Source: Cavia porcellus (taxonomy: Eukaryota; Chordata; Mammalia; Rodentia; Caviidae). Taken from it: a DNA stretch of 64,000 bases. The notes under the pieces were generated by a model. That model did not search any database and was not told where the DNA came from. It worked only from the letters and a program-made list of their open reading frames with translations. Positions 21,790 to 32,064 of the stretch are shown in pieces. How positions within the stretch are numbered: position 1 is the first letter of the stretch; each line of letters begins with the position of its first letter. The DNA lies in contig NW_026947491.1 in assembly GCF_034190915.1 (NCBI RefSeq), positions 26,476,101 to 26,540,100 of the forward strand, read 5' to 3'. A program made the position numbers and the translations under genes.

Positions 21790-22865
21790 CCTGCAGACTG
21801 CTGGCCTATATCCTGCTCCAGCGATTCATGCTAGCTAAACCAGCAGCCTTCCCTCCTTGAGACTGAATTGGCTGACTCCATCAGCCCTGCTCCTGGGTGC
21901 GGACGGCTGGTCACTTCAGATATGTGTCCATTCCCAGCTACTACTATCCTTTCCCTCCTCCTGTGATTTTTCTTGAGTTAACTTGTTAATCCCCAACATC
22001 ACCTTGTTCTTTCTCCTATTAAAAGGCCATGTTTCAATGGATGATGTTTTTTAAATGGCTGCTGCTCCACCGTTTGTTCTGTTTCTCTTCAACTGTGCTG
22101 TAACTGAAAACTCATCCCTCACTAATTGGTGACTTGTTCTGTCTCCCCACCCCTCTGTGCCCATTGTGATGTCTCTTCTCATTCCCAGTCACCATACTCC
22201 AGGGGTGACTTTGATTATTCCTTGGTCTGACTGTGAGTGTTAATTGAAAGAAAGACGTGAAGGCCCTGCAGAATCCTGAGGGCCATCTTCACTCTGCCAG
22301 GACAATGGAAGTCTTGAATGTTCCTTGCATTCAAATTCTACTTTCACCTGCATTTTCCACCTTCCCCACCACCCAGACAGCAATAACTTCTCTCTACTAT
22401 TGAGAATGTAAAGTGACATTTGATGACTTCTGAAAAAGCAGCTATTATAGTCATACAGATAAGTAGCAAAATTAATTCATAAGCAAAAATTCTGAATAAA
22501 ATTTTATCAGTAATTCCAGTAATGCATGCCTCATTAGTTCTTCCTAAATCATTTAAGCCATCAATGTCTCTCTTGCCAGCTATCATGAAAAAGAGATTTC
22601 AATTCAATGAACTTTAGAAGTTCATGGCCACTGCACTTTTTCTACATTGAACCTTTGCATATGTCAGAGTTTACATAATCCTGCAGGGACCTTTGTTTGT
22701 CTGTGTTACACAGGGTGTGCACCAGTGGCAGGCAACAGAAAGTGACTCTAGTTAAACAAGAAGAGAGATGTATTATAGGGATGAGGGGGGCTCCCAAATC
22801 TAAAATAAACACCAATGAAGATGGCGTGATACGAATAAGAAAAGGAAATGTCACAAGCTCAATCG
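21790..22865. other. Unassigned DNA
   Basis: The stretch is AT-balanced with no supported gene. Short frames on both strands (for example near 22,344-22,586) lack any recognisable motif. Confidence 0.4.
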
Positions 22866-22869
22866 GTTC

Positions 22870-23205
22870 CTCTGAGATTTGTATGTTGAAGGCCTCACCC
22901 CTAGTACCTCAAAATGTGACTACTTAAAGATGAAGCTTTTAAAGGTGTGTTCAATGAGGCTGTTAGGGACCCCAGATCTCATGTGGCCAGAGTTTTAATG
23001 AGAAGAAGAAATGCAGAGACACTTAGAGAGGGCAGCACAGAATGCATGCTCAGAGAAGGATGCGGTGAGAAGGTGGCATCTTCCAGCCAGGAGAGAAGCC
23101 AGAGGAGCAACCAGTGCTGCCAGCACCTTGACTGTGGGCTTCCAGGCTCTAGATGGGGACAAAGCTAATTTGTGCTCTGTGAGCCATTAGCATGCTGTGT
23201 TATAG
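22870..23205 (+). repeat. MLT1-type LTR relic, host of the provirus insertion
   Basis: Landmarks in order: TTTGTATGTTGAAGGCCTCA, CCTCAAAATGTGACTA, CTTGACTGTGGGCTTCCAGG and GAGCCATTAGCATGCTG..GTTATAG. This is the MLT1-like order ending in the conserved 'gttatag' terminus. The provirus LTR begins right there at 23,206. Confidence 0.6.
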
Positions 23206-23545
23206 TGCAGCAGTGAGCAGAAACACAGAAACATCACCCAGGATTTAGAGGCAGATTTATCAGAGCCTGTCAACAGGCTCTGATAGGGAGTCATTCCCAA
23301 AGTATCAGGTCCCAAGGTTCAATAAGGGAGGTTTTTATGGGATTGCAAAAGGGATGTACAGAGGCACAATGGCTTGTCAATTGGGAATTGGTTCTTACAA
23401 CATGCACCACACTGAACATCCATGCATCGTAGTGACCAGACATTTCTAAGAAACAGAACAGGAACTGAAGTAAACTAGAGGTTATCTGGGCAACTAATAG
23501 AAACTAAAACAAACCGAGGGAAGGAGCATTTTCTGCTATATTTTC
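23206..23545 (-). repeat. Provirus 3' LTR
   Basis: This is the partner of the LTR at 28,439, with the same ordered blocks and an ~15-20-bp indel around 23,440 relative to it. The plus-strand start TGCAGCAG mirrors the CA end of the 5' LTR. The outer flank is the MLT1-like relic. Confidence 0.82.
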
Positions 23546-23870
23546 CCCTTCTTTCAGTTATCTGCAAAGCTTCGCTGGGCATGTTATATGAATCTTCTGA
23601 GATGAACCAGGCAAGCCAATTAATTATATAAGGCCCAACTAGAAGCACTAGCCTTAGGGCCATCAGTGGTCCTAGGATGGATCCTAGCTAAGATCCCCAG
23701 GACTGGAAGTTCCCCCACCAAGAGTTTATGGGTTGTCTTTCTTGAACTCTTTATTAACAGTAAATCAAGGCCCTGTCTATTCTGTAATCTTTCTGTAACA
23801 TTGCTCTGGCAACAGAGTGAAGGAGCTAATCTGATCTAGAAGAGTGTCCAAAATGCCTGATCTCACCAAA
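23475..23870 (-). pseudogene. ERV env transmembrane subunit remnant
   Basis: The 'QNR.GLDLL' landmark of gammaretroviral envelope TM lies at about 23,770-23,800. A hydrophobic membrane-spanning segment (23,585-23,663) and a short cytoplasmic tail follow, just before the polypurine tract. Frameshifts and stops separate the blocks. Confidence 0.6.
23545..23560 (-). other. Provirus polypurine tract
   Basis: On the minus strand AAAGAAGGGGAAAA lies immediately upstream of the 3' LTR, the expected place for plus-strand priming. Confidence 0.7.
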
Positions 23871-24349
23871 TCTTGGTCAATTGTAGAATAAGGGGAAGGG
23901 CCTTACTGGTCATTTTCTATCTGTCATGGCAATCGTCCATGGGACTAAGGCAAAAGTCACAGGAGGGCAGGAGCAAAAATCAAGTTGGACAATATAGCAT
24001 CAAATACATATGCAAGCTGAAATGGAAGAAAGACTGGGATAAACAGGCTGAAAAGGCATAAAATCAAGAGGAAGAATGCATTGATGTATGGAGCAACCCT
24101 ATGAATAATGTCATAAAGCTTAAGCCATGCATGGACTGGTCAGCTTCTGGAATAATGAAAGCAGGTCTTTGAGTGTGCTGGCTCTTCAGAGTGAGCTTCA
24201 GAAGAGCTATCTCAAGGTAAACTCTCTAGCAGCCAGAAGCAGTATACCTTTCTGTTTTCAGAGTAAAGGCCTATATGAGGGCCCATAGTTCAGTTTGTTG
24301 TGCACACCATCCCAACAGGAGAGTATTAGCCAAAATAATTTTGCCCAAG

Positions 24350-24644
24350 GTGATCACAGCACATCTGGCCTGTCACACTCTATTCCTAACAGAGTTACTT
24401 CTTCCATAAACAAGGTGTTCTCAGCATCTATCAGAGGGTTCATTTTTAAGTCTGGTTGGCTCATGAACAATTCATCAGTTAGTGCCCAGCAGTAATGATC
24501 TGGTGGGACCAGGTGGGTGGGCAGATACATGGCAGGATTGAGTTGTTTTATCACAAGAATCATGTGAGGATTTTTGTATAAGGGTCTAAGGTACGGAGTG
24601 TCAAAGTTATTCAGGAGAGCCACTACAGCATGTAGCAATTGCAA
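24350..24644 (-). pseudogene. ERV RNase H remnant
   Basis: A 96-codon open stretch matches the gammaretroviral connection/RNase H start: 'LNPA..LP' followed by 'PDL...PL.DAE.TLF'. The aspartate of the usual Y/F-T-D-G active-site block is not preserved. Downstream, the text jumps within ~100 bp to a region shared with 63,560 of the other ERV. The integrase present in that copy is therefore deleted here. Confidence 0.65.
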
Positions 24645-25099
24645 CAGTTAGATTTTGGCCCAAAGTGACCTTGTCAGTTTTCTTGACGCAGAAGGAGAGT
24701 GGCTATTAGAGAACAGAGGCAAGGAGGGTAATCCCAGGTGACTGGATCTAAGTATTTGCACAGGTAGGCCACTGGGTGTCCCGGGGTTAATAGTCAAAAT
24801 AGATATCTTTGAAACCATGTGTCATCACTTATCAAAAAACAAGTTGAATTTCAGTTATATCTAGAATTCCCAAGATTGGATCTTTAGAGAAGATCTTTTT
24901 AATATCATTTAGGCTTTTTCTTGCTCTGAGTTCCAGTCAAAAAGTGTCAGTCTTTTCCAGATGAGTCATCATACAGGAACCTTGCTTTTTGTGAACTCTG
25001 GATCCAGCTTCTACAAAGCCAGCAACTTCCAGGAATTTGTGGAGTTTTTCTTGTTGTTAGAACCAGGATGGAACATATTACCTCCATCCTTTTTGGTAT

Positions 25100-25800
25100 A
25101 AAGGCTTGGCATCCCTGATTTAAGCCAACTGTCAGACATCTGACTTTTTGCTTGCTGATTTGTGTCCTTTACTTTTCAAGATATCTTATAGTCAGTTTCT
25201 GTTAGGTGTTGCAACATAGCTTTTGTGCCTTTCCAGCAACCTGCCTGAGTGTCATTAATCAGAAGAAGATCATCAACTTTTTGGAGGAGAAGGTTCAGTG
25301 ATATTGTGTGCTGGGAAGCTAGCAAAGTCATTGTGAAGGCTTCTATAAAAAGGGCCAGCAAGTTTTGAACCTCTGGTAAGCTGAGTTCAGTCAATTGACT
25401 TTTGGGTTCAGAACTTGAGTTCAGGTCTTTTCTTTTAAGGGCAGAGGGGCTGGCTGTCAGGAGCCAACCAATAGCAGAAGACATCCTTTAGGTCCAAGTA
25501 GGTATACCAGCAGACAGTAGGTGGCAGAAGACTGAGGCATTGTGTGCAGCTTTGGAACTGCAGGATGGAGAGCAACCATGGAAGCATTGACAGCTCAAGA
25601 TCCTGAACTGGATGATATTCCCCCACTGGGTTTCTTTACAGGTAGAAGTGGTGTATTTTAGCAGTTTGACAGTCTATAAATATTTCAAGGTTCTGAATCC
25701 TCTGGATGTATGGTTAAATTTTTAGTTGAGCCTCTCTTTTGTGGCCTATAGTACTATTTGATGTAGGTAGGGGTCAGCCTGGGATGGAGTTTCACAATCA
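25100..25800 (-). pseudogene. ERV pol remnant: pro end and reverse transcriptase, second copy
   Basis: The segment restarts at the protease/RT border ('EAQL.I.P.IQR'-like text near 25,720). It passes a 'PVQDL' block (25,600-25,615) and a LLPP..WYT.LDLKD block (25,485-25,530), and reaches the catalytic region with V-D-D-L-L at 25,262-25,276 on the minus strand. The tyrosine that normally precedes VDD is replaced by lysine. It is broken by frameshifts and stops. Confidence 0.65.
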
Positions 25801-25879
25801 GAGGCATGGCCCAAACTCAAGGATAGACAATCTTGAGAATTTAGGGGTTGTTTTTTCATCTGTGTATGCATTTATCAAT

Positions 25880-26450
25880 TGCCACTCTTTTCCTGGGGGA
25901 CCATGACAGCAAGCAGGATGGCCAAATCTGCTGCTAGAGTCTCCCCCAAAATAGTAGGAGAGTTCTTAAACTTTTGTGGCAACTGAGTTCAAGTGAGCTG
26001 ATCTTTTGTCTTGTCTCAGGATCTTTTCAGTCAAATGAAAAAAGGGTTGATTTATGGGAGCAACCTGCAAGCAAAAGGCAATTTTAGATCTAGATGGAGG
26101 TAACAGTCCAAAAAGGGTGTATGGATTGGGAACCACAGACTTTAAGGTAATGGTTACACTGTTGACAGTATGAAGATTTTGCATTGGTGAGCAATCTTTA
26201 TTGGGCGTTTCCACCAGAAAAGGAGTGTTCTAAAGTGGTTAATAGTCTATCAGGACCCTGAACTGCTTTAGACAGCAGAAGTGTGGCTGGATACCTGTTT
26301 GCGCTTCCTGTGATATATGATATTGACTGACAAAAATGGGGGTCGTAGAGTTCAATCATTATCGGAGCATGGTAGATGGTTGGGCCCCAAGGTGAGTCTT
26401 TGGCTCATATTTCTGGGGGCAGAATTTTCAGGATTTCAGGACTATGATTA
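25880..26450 (-). pseudogene. ERV pol remnant: pro end and reverse transcriptase, first copy
   Basis: Gammaretroviral protease/RT border text leads into an RT stretch with a VPNPY..L..LLPPS block near 26,091-26,132. It continues past a Q/L-rich block to an 'NSPTIFGE'-like block near 25,930-25,960. The catalytic part that should follow is not continued here. Instead the text returns to the pro/RT border. Multiple stops and frameshifts make it non-functional. Confidence 0.6.
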
Positions 26451-26779
26451 TCTGTCTCAGTTTGATGTAGGTGCCATTTTTTCTCTTGGGAAATAGTAAG
26501 AGTTAGGATAAACCTTTAAAGTGCAGGGTTAAATAAGAGGGGGGCTGACTCACTTGGTGCCTTTAACTCAGAGAAGAGGTCTTTTCCCAGCCTCCCAAGT
26601 TGTAAGCTGGCCCCCAATACAGATGTGACTGTCCTACTCTGAGCCCATCAGACCAATAAAAGGGTTGTCATCTGATCCAGGTTGGAGCTTTTGAGAGTCC
26701 TTATCTCTTAGTCTGTATGGGCATTTATCTTTTAGTGTAGTGTAGTTATAACTTTACATTGGTCTTTGACCACAGGGGA

Positions 26780-26960
26780 TGGTTGTCTATCAGACTGAAT
26801 TTTCTTGCAGATATCAGGGTTTTTTGTGCAATGAAGGCTGCAGCTGGGGCCTTAGGGTCCAAAAGGTGTAGACCTTGTTAGGCTTCATAGAGTATCTCAT
26901 AAAATATTGAAGGGCTTGTATCAAGCTTCTGGGTAACAGTAGTAACTTTGACTTTGTTGA
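26780..26960 (-). pseudogene. ERV gag remnant (capsid/nucleocapsid border)
   Basis: In one minus-strand frame the text resembles the C-terminal capsid region of gammaretroviral Gag, with a '..SPS.FYE.L.EA' block followed by a 'D P .. A' block and a helix rich in K/R. Stops and a frameshift interrupt it. The region from 26,960 to 28,400 must hold the leader and the rest of gag, but beyond the inserted B1 I could not recognise more. Confidence 0.5.
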
Positions 26961-27602
26961 TCAGTTTTGTGCCCCTCCTTTTATGCCTTTGAGAAGTGCT
27001 CTACTGGGTTGCTTCATTTTATTTTGCTGGATTTTGCATTCCTAGGCAAGGTGACCTTTGGGAAAGACCATAGCAACCCATTTGTCAGGGCTCACAGTTC
27101 ATGGAGAAATCTTTCCCTTTTAAACAGTTTTTTTTTTTTCTTTTTTTTTCTCAGTCAAAATGCAGCAACGCTTCTGAACAGAGTCAGAAGGAATTGACAG
27201 TCATCTCAGACGGGCATTATATGATGTCATCTGACCAAAATAGGCATATAAGGATGGCTGTAAAGCAGAAGTCTCTAGGAGGGAAGGCCTCTAGGACAGA
27301 ATGCAGGCAATGACTGCACTTCCTGGAGTTAGAGGTGGAGAGGCTAGACGGTAAGGATTGGTAGCTGGAGCCAATTCAATTGGCTAGAAGTAGACAAGTC
27401 AGGAGTAGGGAAGAGGAGGGTGAACCTGGTGAAACTGTAGGTGCTGACAGCAACTGTGACAGCCAGTGAGGTGTGATTCATCCAGCAAGATGGAATTCTC
27501 ATGGAAAAAAAATGGATCTTTTTTTCTTTCTTTCAGATGCAGGGAACGGTGGTTTGTTTTCATTTTAACTCCATAATCACCAGAAAATTCCTTTTTAAAA
27601 TT

Positions 27603-27752
27603 TATGGAGGCAGTGGGGTGATGGCACATGACTGTAATCCTAGCACTTGGGAGGCTGAGGCAGGAGGATCACTGTGAGTTCAAGACCAGCCTGGGCTCAA
27701 GACCAGCATCAGCTGCATAGCAAGACTCTGTCTCAAAAAAGCCAAAAAAAAA
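27603..27752 (+). repeat. B1-type SINE inside the provirus
   Basis: Blocks: GGCACATGACTGTAATCC, AGCACTTGGGAGGCTGAGGC, GGAGGATCACTGTGAG, a duplicated CAAGACCAGC, GCAAGACTCTGTCTC, then an A-rich tail. Its better conservation than the provirus shows it inserted later. Confidence 0.9.
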
Positions 27753-28418
27753 TTGGGGGACCTGCAGTCAAAGACCATGGGTTTGTACTAATTAGTTCCC
27801 ATTTCTGATTTCCTATGTATGTGCTGCATACCCTTGAATTGTGTCACATTAGACAAAGGATGAGTCCCCCTGAGAGATAGACCATTCAGATGCCTCAGCA
27901 ATGTTGGCACCATTCAGACTATGGAGAGGCAACAGTAAGTTCTAAATTTTGTCTTTTCTAGACACATCCATGGAACTACAGGGTGGGGCCCAATCAAGCT
28001 CCACAGTTTAGAGAGGAACACTTCCTACTCACCCAGAAACACAGGTGGAATGGTCTATTTCTTTGACTATATTACAAATACTCACATAATCATTTAACAG
28101 GCACTCAGTTTAAAACATTACCTCTCCCAAATCATAGAGATGATTATGCTCTCCTTCTGCTCAAACTAAGTAGCCCATACTAAAAACAGTACCCCCTGGG
28201 GTCTTACCAGAATCAGGCAGACAGGCAAACTTTGTCTTCCTCCCTTTTAGGTGCAATGTGAGCCACCTAAGTGGCAAATTAGAAATTCTTCTCCAGACCT
28301 CTGAGAAAATTTGAGAAATCTCAAGGATGCACCTTCCTTCCCATCAGAACCTGGCAAGGTCTTTAGCTCCATTCACAAGGGCCATGGCTAGTAACCAAGA
28401 CGGTCAGCATGGTTGGTC

Positions 28419-28436
28419 TTCATGGCCAGCACACCA
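28419..28436 (-). other. Retroviral primer-binding site, probably tRNA-Gly type
   Basis: Two bases after the CA end of the 5' LTR the minus strand reads TGGTGTGCTGGCCATGAA. This agrees at 13 of 18 positions with the complement of the tRNA-Gly(GCC) 3' end as I recall it, with mostly transition differences. Position and the TGG start are exactly as expected. The tRNA assignment is moderate. Confidence 0.55.
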
Positions 28437-28438
28437 AA

Positions 28439-28760
28439 TGCAGCAGCAAATAAAAACAAGAAAATGTCACCCAAGATTGGAAGGCAGATTTATTTATGTT
28501 GACAGGCTCTGATAAGGATTCATTCCCAAAGTATCAGGCCCAAGACTCAAGGAGGGAGGTTTTTATGGGGTTACAAAGAGGCAGAATGGCTTCTCAGTAG
28601 AGATTGGTTCTTATGATGTACAGCATACTAACCATCAATTTCTAAGAAACACAAGTAACAGGAACTATAACAGGAAATGAAGTAAACTGGAGGTTACCTA
28701 GAAAACTAACAGACACCGAAGTATACTGATGGTGAGGGGTATTTTTGCTATAATTACATA
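28439..28760 (-). repeat. Provirus 5' LTR
   Basis: This copy aligns with 23,206-23,545 over its whole length: shared blocks include GGCAGATTTAT, CAGGCTCTGATA, CATTCCCAAAGTATCAGG, GGGAGGTTTTTATGGG, ATTGGTTCTTA, TTTCTAAGAAACA and GAAGTAAACT. On the minus strand it ends in CA two bases before the primer-binding site. The outer boundary is uncertain by about 10-30 bp. Confidence 0.82.
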
Positions 28761-28789
28761 ATCTAGTATGTTTTTGTCATAGCATCACC

Positions 28790-30120
28790 CCCCCAAAAAA
28801 ATACTCTAGGAGAAGTTGACCACTATAGGCAGTTTAGTAGCAAGATGTGACCCACTGGAATTCACAATTAAATCCTCACCATTTCTGTCTGTCCTCCTAC
28901 AAAAGTCCCGATAGAGACAAGCTCAGCACCTAGGCTTGAATTTAGGTCACTTCCCTCAACTCTTAGAGTCCATGATGGAAACAGCAAATGCCCTGGGGGG
29001 CTCCTGGAGCTGCACACAGTAGGCAGAGAGGGGATCTTCCATAGGAACACAGGAATGGTGAGCAGGGAGGAACAGACTGTGGGAAGTTAAAACACAAGTA
29101 TTCTCTGTACTCTTCTTCTAATAAATATTTTTAAATAAATAAAATAATTTAAAACTTAATTTTACTTTTCTGATATAAAGTCAAAATTTACTTTGGATGC
29201 ATGCCTTCCGTTTTTCAGTGCCCCATGCAGTCCTGGGAAGGGACCTTTGCAATGAGCCTTTGCCTTTAGGTTTCAGTCTCCATTCCAACATATTTTCCAG
29301 ACTGCCGCCGCTGGAAATACTGTGACTTCCATTTCTTCATCTGTAAATTGAGCAGTAACAGGATGAAATGTAGCAAATGCACAAACTGCAAGAGCACAGC
29401 AAAGCAGTGCAAGCTGTTGGTGTCATTGCTGTGACTTAACACCAAGATACAATAACCTTGAAACCCAGCTTCTGCTCTAGAGAAGCCGGCAGCATGTAGG
29501 AGAGACCCTGTACACTTTGGAGTTGGCTTGGATCCCACAAACAAAGCATGAAGCCAGGCTGTCAAAGATGCTTTTCTCTGGGCCCTGTCCTAAGCTTCAA
29601 AGATGGGAAATTCCAAAATTAGCCAGAATGAGCAAAAGCCAAGAGCCAAGCATACTGAGATGTCACTAATTTCATCGATTTGCACATTGAAAACTTAGCT
29701 GCCAATACTTTAGGATTTGCTTCAGAAAAATAGCAGAAACATCCAAAGTTTGGGTAAAGATGATGCTTGGCAGAGGCAAGCTTCCATTTTCCCTTCTGTT
29801 TCAAATAGTAATTCAACGATTCCTGAACACATGGTTTCACCAGGGCATCACTCACTAATGGGGTGGGTTTGCTTGGCAACATCACAGGCAGCATACAGAA
29901 CATTTCAGCACAGCCCTTCATGTTGGAGAAAATCCATGTTTTGGTCAAGTTTCAAACTTTTGCAAATGATCTTTGCACAGAAGAGATCCCTGTATCAGTG
30001 CACTCTCAGGGAGACACAGCTGATGGGTCCCCCAGGTGCCATGGGTAAGAGCTCTGGCACAGGAAGGATGGCCTTCAGGTCTCAGGCCTGACCCCAGTGC
30101 ATTGCCAAGGAAGGCTCTTA
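28790..30120. other. Unassigned DNA
   Basis: I see no gene. A short MIR-like patch (TTTCTTCATCTGTAAATTGAG) at 29,328-29,350 is possible. Open frames up to 124 codons near 29,717-30,091 overlap a 109-codon frame on the opposite strand and carry no recognisable domain. Confidence 0.4.
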
Positions 30121-30124
30121 TTCA

Positions 30125-30295
30125 TTGGGATGCTATGTGCCGCTTATATGCTAGGGTGCTGAGTTGTGCTGTGCTTAGTCTTCGTAATCCCCTTTTACAC
30201 TGCAGGAATCAGAGGCTCAGCAAAGGCGAGTGATTCACACAAATCGACATTAGTGAAAACAGATCCAGGATCTGAGTATACATCCAATTTAGAAA
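30125..30295 (-). repeat. MIR SINE
   Basis: On the plus strand the reversed MIR core is easy to follow: GCTATGTGCC, GTGCTTAGTCTTCGTAATCC, CCTTTTACACTGCAGGAATC, AGAGGCTCAGC, then GATCCAGGATCTGAG. The fit is good for an ancient element. Confidence 0.8.
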
Positions 30296-30299
30296 CCGC

Positions 30300-31435
30300 A
30301 GAATACCTCAATTTTGTTTCTGCTTTCCAGCCTACATTAAACCCAGTAGAATCAAAGAGGAATGTTTGTAATCATAATCAGGCTGCAAGGAATTTTATTT
30401 TCAATTATAAGGAGCCTTCTGTTGTCCTCTCCTGGGACAGTGATGACCACACATATTCGCCTGGATATTGCTACAACCTATGCCACCTTTGATTTCTTTG
30501 GAGTAAGACAATTGCTGAAATGATCATTTATCAATTTTTTCTGCACAGTCTTTCATAATAACAAGAAAGGCATAAACTAAAATATCTTTTCTATCCAGTT
30601 TATAGTTTCTCTGGAACCTGTGTAAGAATGTCCGCAGGGCACGGGTTAAGAACGCATCACCTCAGTATAGACTAGGACTGAAAGTGAGAGTGGTAAATTA
30701 ACTAACAGTCAATTTGTAGCACTCAACTGAATCAGCATCGTCGTGCTGGGTGTGGAAGGCCCACCTGAGGATTGTTGCCAATAGCCTAAAAGGAGAACTG
30801 GAGGGGAAGAGGGTGTGCTGTTGATTCCCGCGGAGAAGCTTGTCACACTGGCTTTCCTGATGTGAACTCAGCTGTTTTGTCATCAGAGGAGCTCAGGTCC
30901 TCACTGTCACTGAGGATGGCTGCATTCTCTTCAGGAACGCTCTGGCCCTTAACTTCCTGGCTGCAGTACAAATCCATCAGCCTGCTGGCACAGATCCTTC
31001 ATCCCACTGACAGACTTTCTAGTTTCTGACATTGATCATTGGGTCTTCTTAGTGCAGATCCTTGATACAGACTTGCATGAGACATTGTCGTGGGCTCTAG
31101 GCCCCCAGCTGGACTCATGGAGGACACTGCCATGGTCTCTAAGTCTTTGACTACACTCATGCAGGACATTGCTGTGGGATCCAGGCCCTCTGCGAGATTC
31201 TTTGGGTCTCTAATGGATGGCCAGATCTCCCACACTCTTTGGATTTGATTCTTTGGATGAATATTATAAAATAATCCTATATATTATGTCTCCTGTATTA
31301 CCTTGAAAACCCTGACTACAACAATAACATTCTTGGCACCTAGCATGCCTAGGCTGTCTGTTTACTGGGAGAGGGTTGATGGTTTCCTCAGGGAGTGCAC
31401 ATCATTATAATTTAAATATAAAAATAATGTTTTGG
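30300..31435. other. Unassigned DNA
   Basis: I see no supported gene. Around 31,060-31,190 phrases such as GACATTGTCGTGGGCTCTAGGC and GACATTGCTGTGGGATCCAGGC recur about 75 bp apart, an imperfect minisatellite-like repetition (see findings). Confidence 0.4.
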
Positions 31436-31437
31436 AC

Positions 31438-31640
31438 AAGGGATCAGCAAACTTCAGCCTTGGGGCCACACGTAGCCCCACATCTACCTTCCTAAGTGCA
31501 GTGCTTCAGGAACAGAGCCGTGCCCTTTTGCAAGTGTTTTCCACAGCTGCTTTCATGCTTCACAGCACAGTGGAGCTTGAGAACATATGTTCTGCAGAGC
31601 CAAAGGTGCAGACTTTCTGACCCTGTAAAGAAAGATTTCC
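31438..31640 (-). repeat. Ancient DNA-transposon-like repeat (hAT type)
   Basis: The order GGGATCAGCAAACTTC, GGGGCCACACGTAGCCCC, GGAACAGAGCCGTGCCC, CCACAGCTGCTTTCATGCTT, then GACTTTCTGACCCTGTAAAG follows the very common mammalian repeat with the 'ggtcggcaaact...ggcc...' terminus, which I associate with hAT-type MER elements. Name and strand are uncertain. Confidence 0.5.
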
Positions 31641-31884
31641 ACCCTGTGACCTGAGTGATCTCCAACTCTGCAAAGAGAACCACTCTTCTTTTCTAATCCC
31701 TTCTGAGTTCCTGTGACAGAGCAAGGAGCAGGCCTCCTGAGGTGCTGAAGATATAGTCAGCGGTAGCAAAATCCTACAGTTGCTGGGATGATTTTGGTTT
31801 CACATCACACAGTGGCTCTATCTCAGGCCTGCTTTTGACCATATACAAGAAACAGCTAAATAGAACAGCTACGAGCTTTAAACT

Positions 31885-32060
31885 CTGTTTGACTTCCTGC
31901 TCTGCTACTTTCTAGCCTTGTGAGTGACCTTGGAAAAATTTGCTTGTGATTCTTCAACTTCAGAAATGACAATTTTAGCCACCTGATAGTCATTAATAGA
32001 ATTAAATTAGCAATCTATACGATGTGGTTTAGCTCAGAATTTGGTTTTAATATAAGCCTT
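31885..32060 (+). repeat. MIR SINE
   Basis: Landmarks: CTGCTCTGCTACTTTCTAGC, TTGTGAGTGACCTTGGAAAA, ATTCTTCAACTTCAGAAATGAC, then AATAGAATTAAATTAG. These are the central and 3' parts of the MIR consensus in order. Confidence 0.7.
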
Positions 32061-32064
32061 CCAT

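Larger units (their letters stand above)
23206..28760 (-). mobile_element. Gammaretrovirus-like endogenous provirus (ERV1), defective
   Basis: A 5.5-kb provirus lies on the minus strand, bounded by two ~330-bp direct repeats (LTRs) at 23,206-~23,545 and 28,439-~28,760. In transcription order it shows a 5' LTR, a tRNA-type primer-binding site, gag capsid/nucleocapsid-like text (~26,960-26,780), protease-like text, reverse transcriptase blocks, RNase H (~24,640-24,350), env transmembrane text (~23,860-23,480), a polypurine tract and a 3' LTR. Every frame is broken by many stops and frameshifts. Integrase appears to be missing, and the pro-RT segment is present twice. It is old: the two LTRs differ at many positions. 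A B1 SINE sits in its 5' part. Confidence 0.85.

Noticed and set aside
29717..30091. 124-codon plus-strand frame near a MIR
   Set aside because: It is matched by a 109-codon frame on the opposite strand over the same DNA. It shows no domain and no codon-level regularity.
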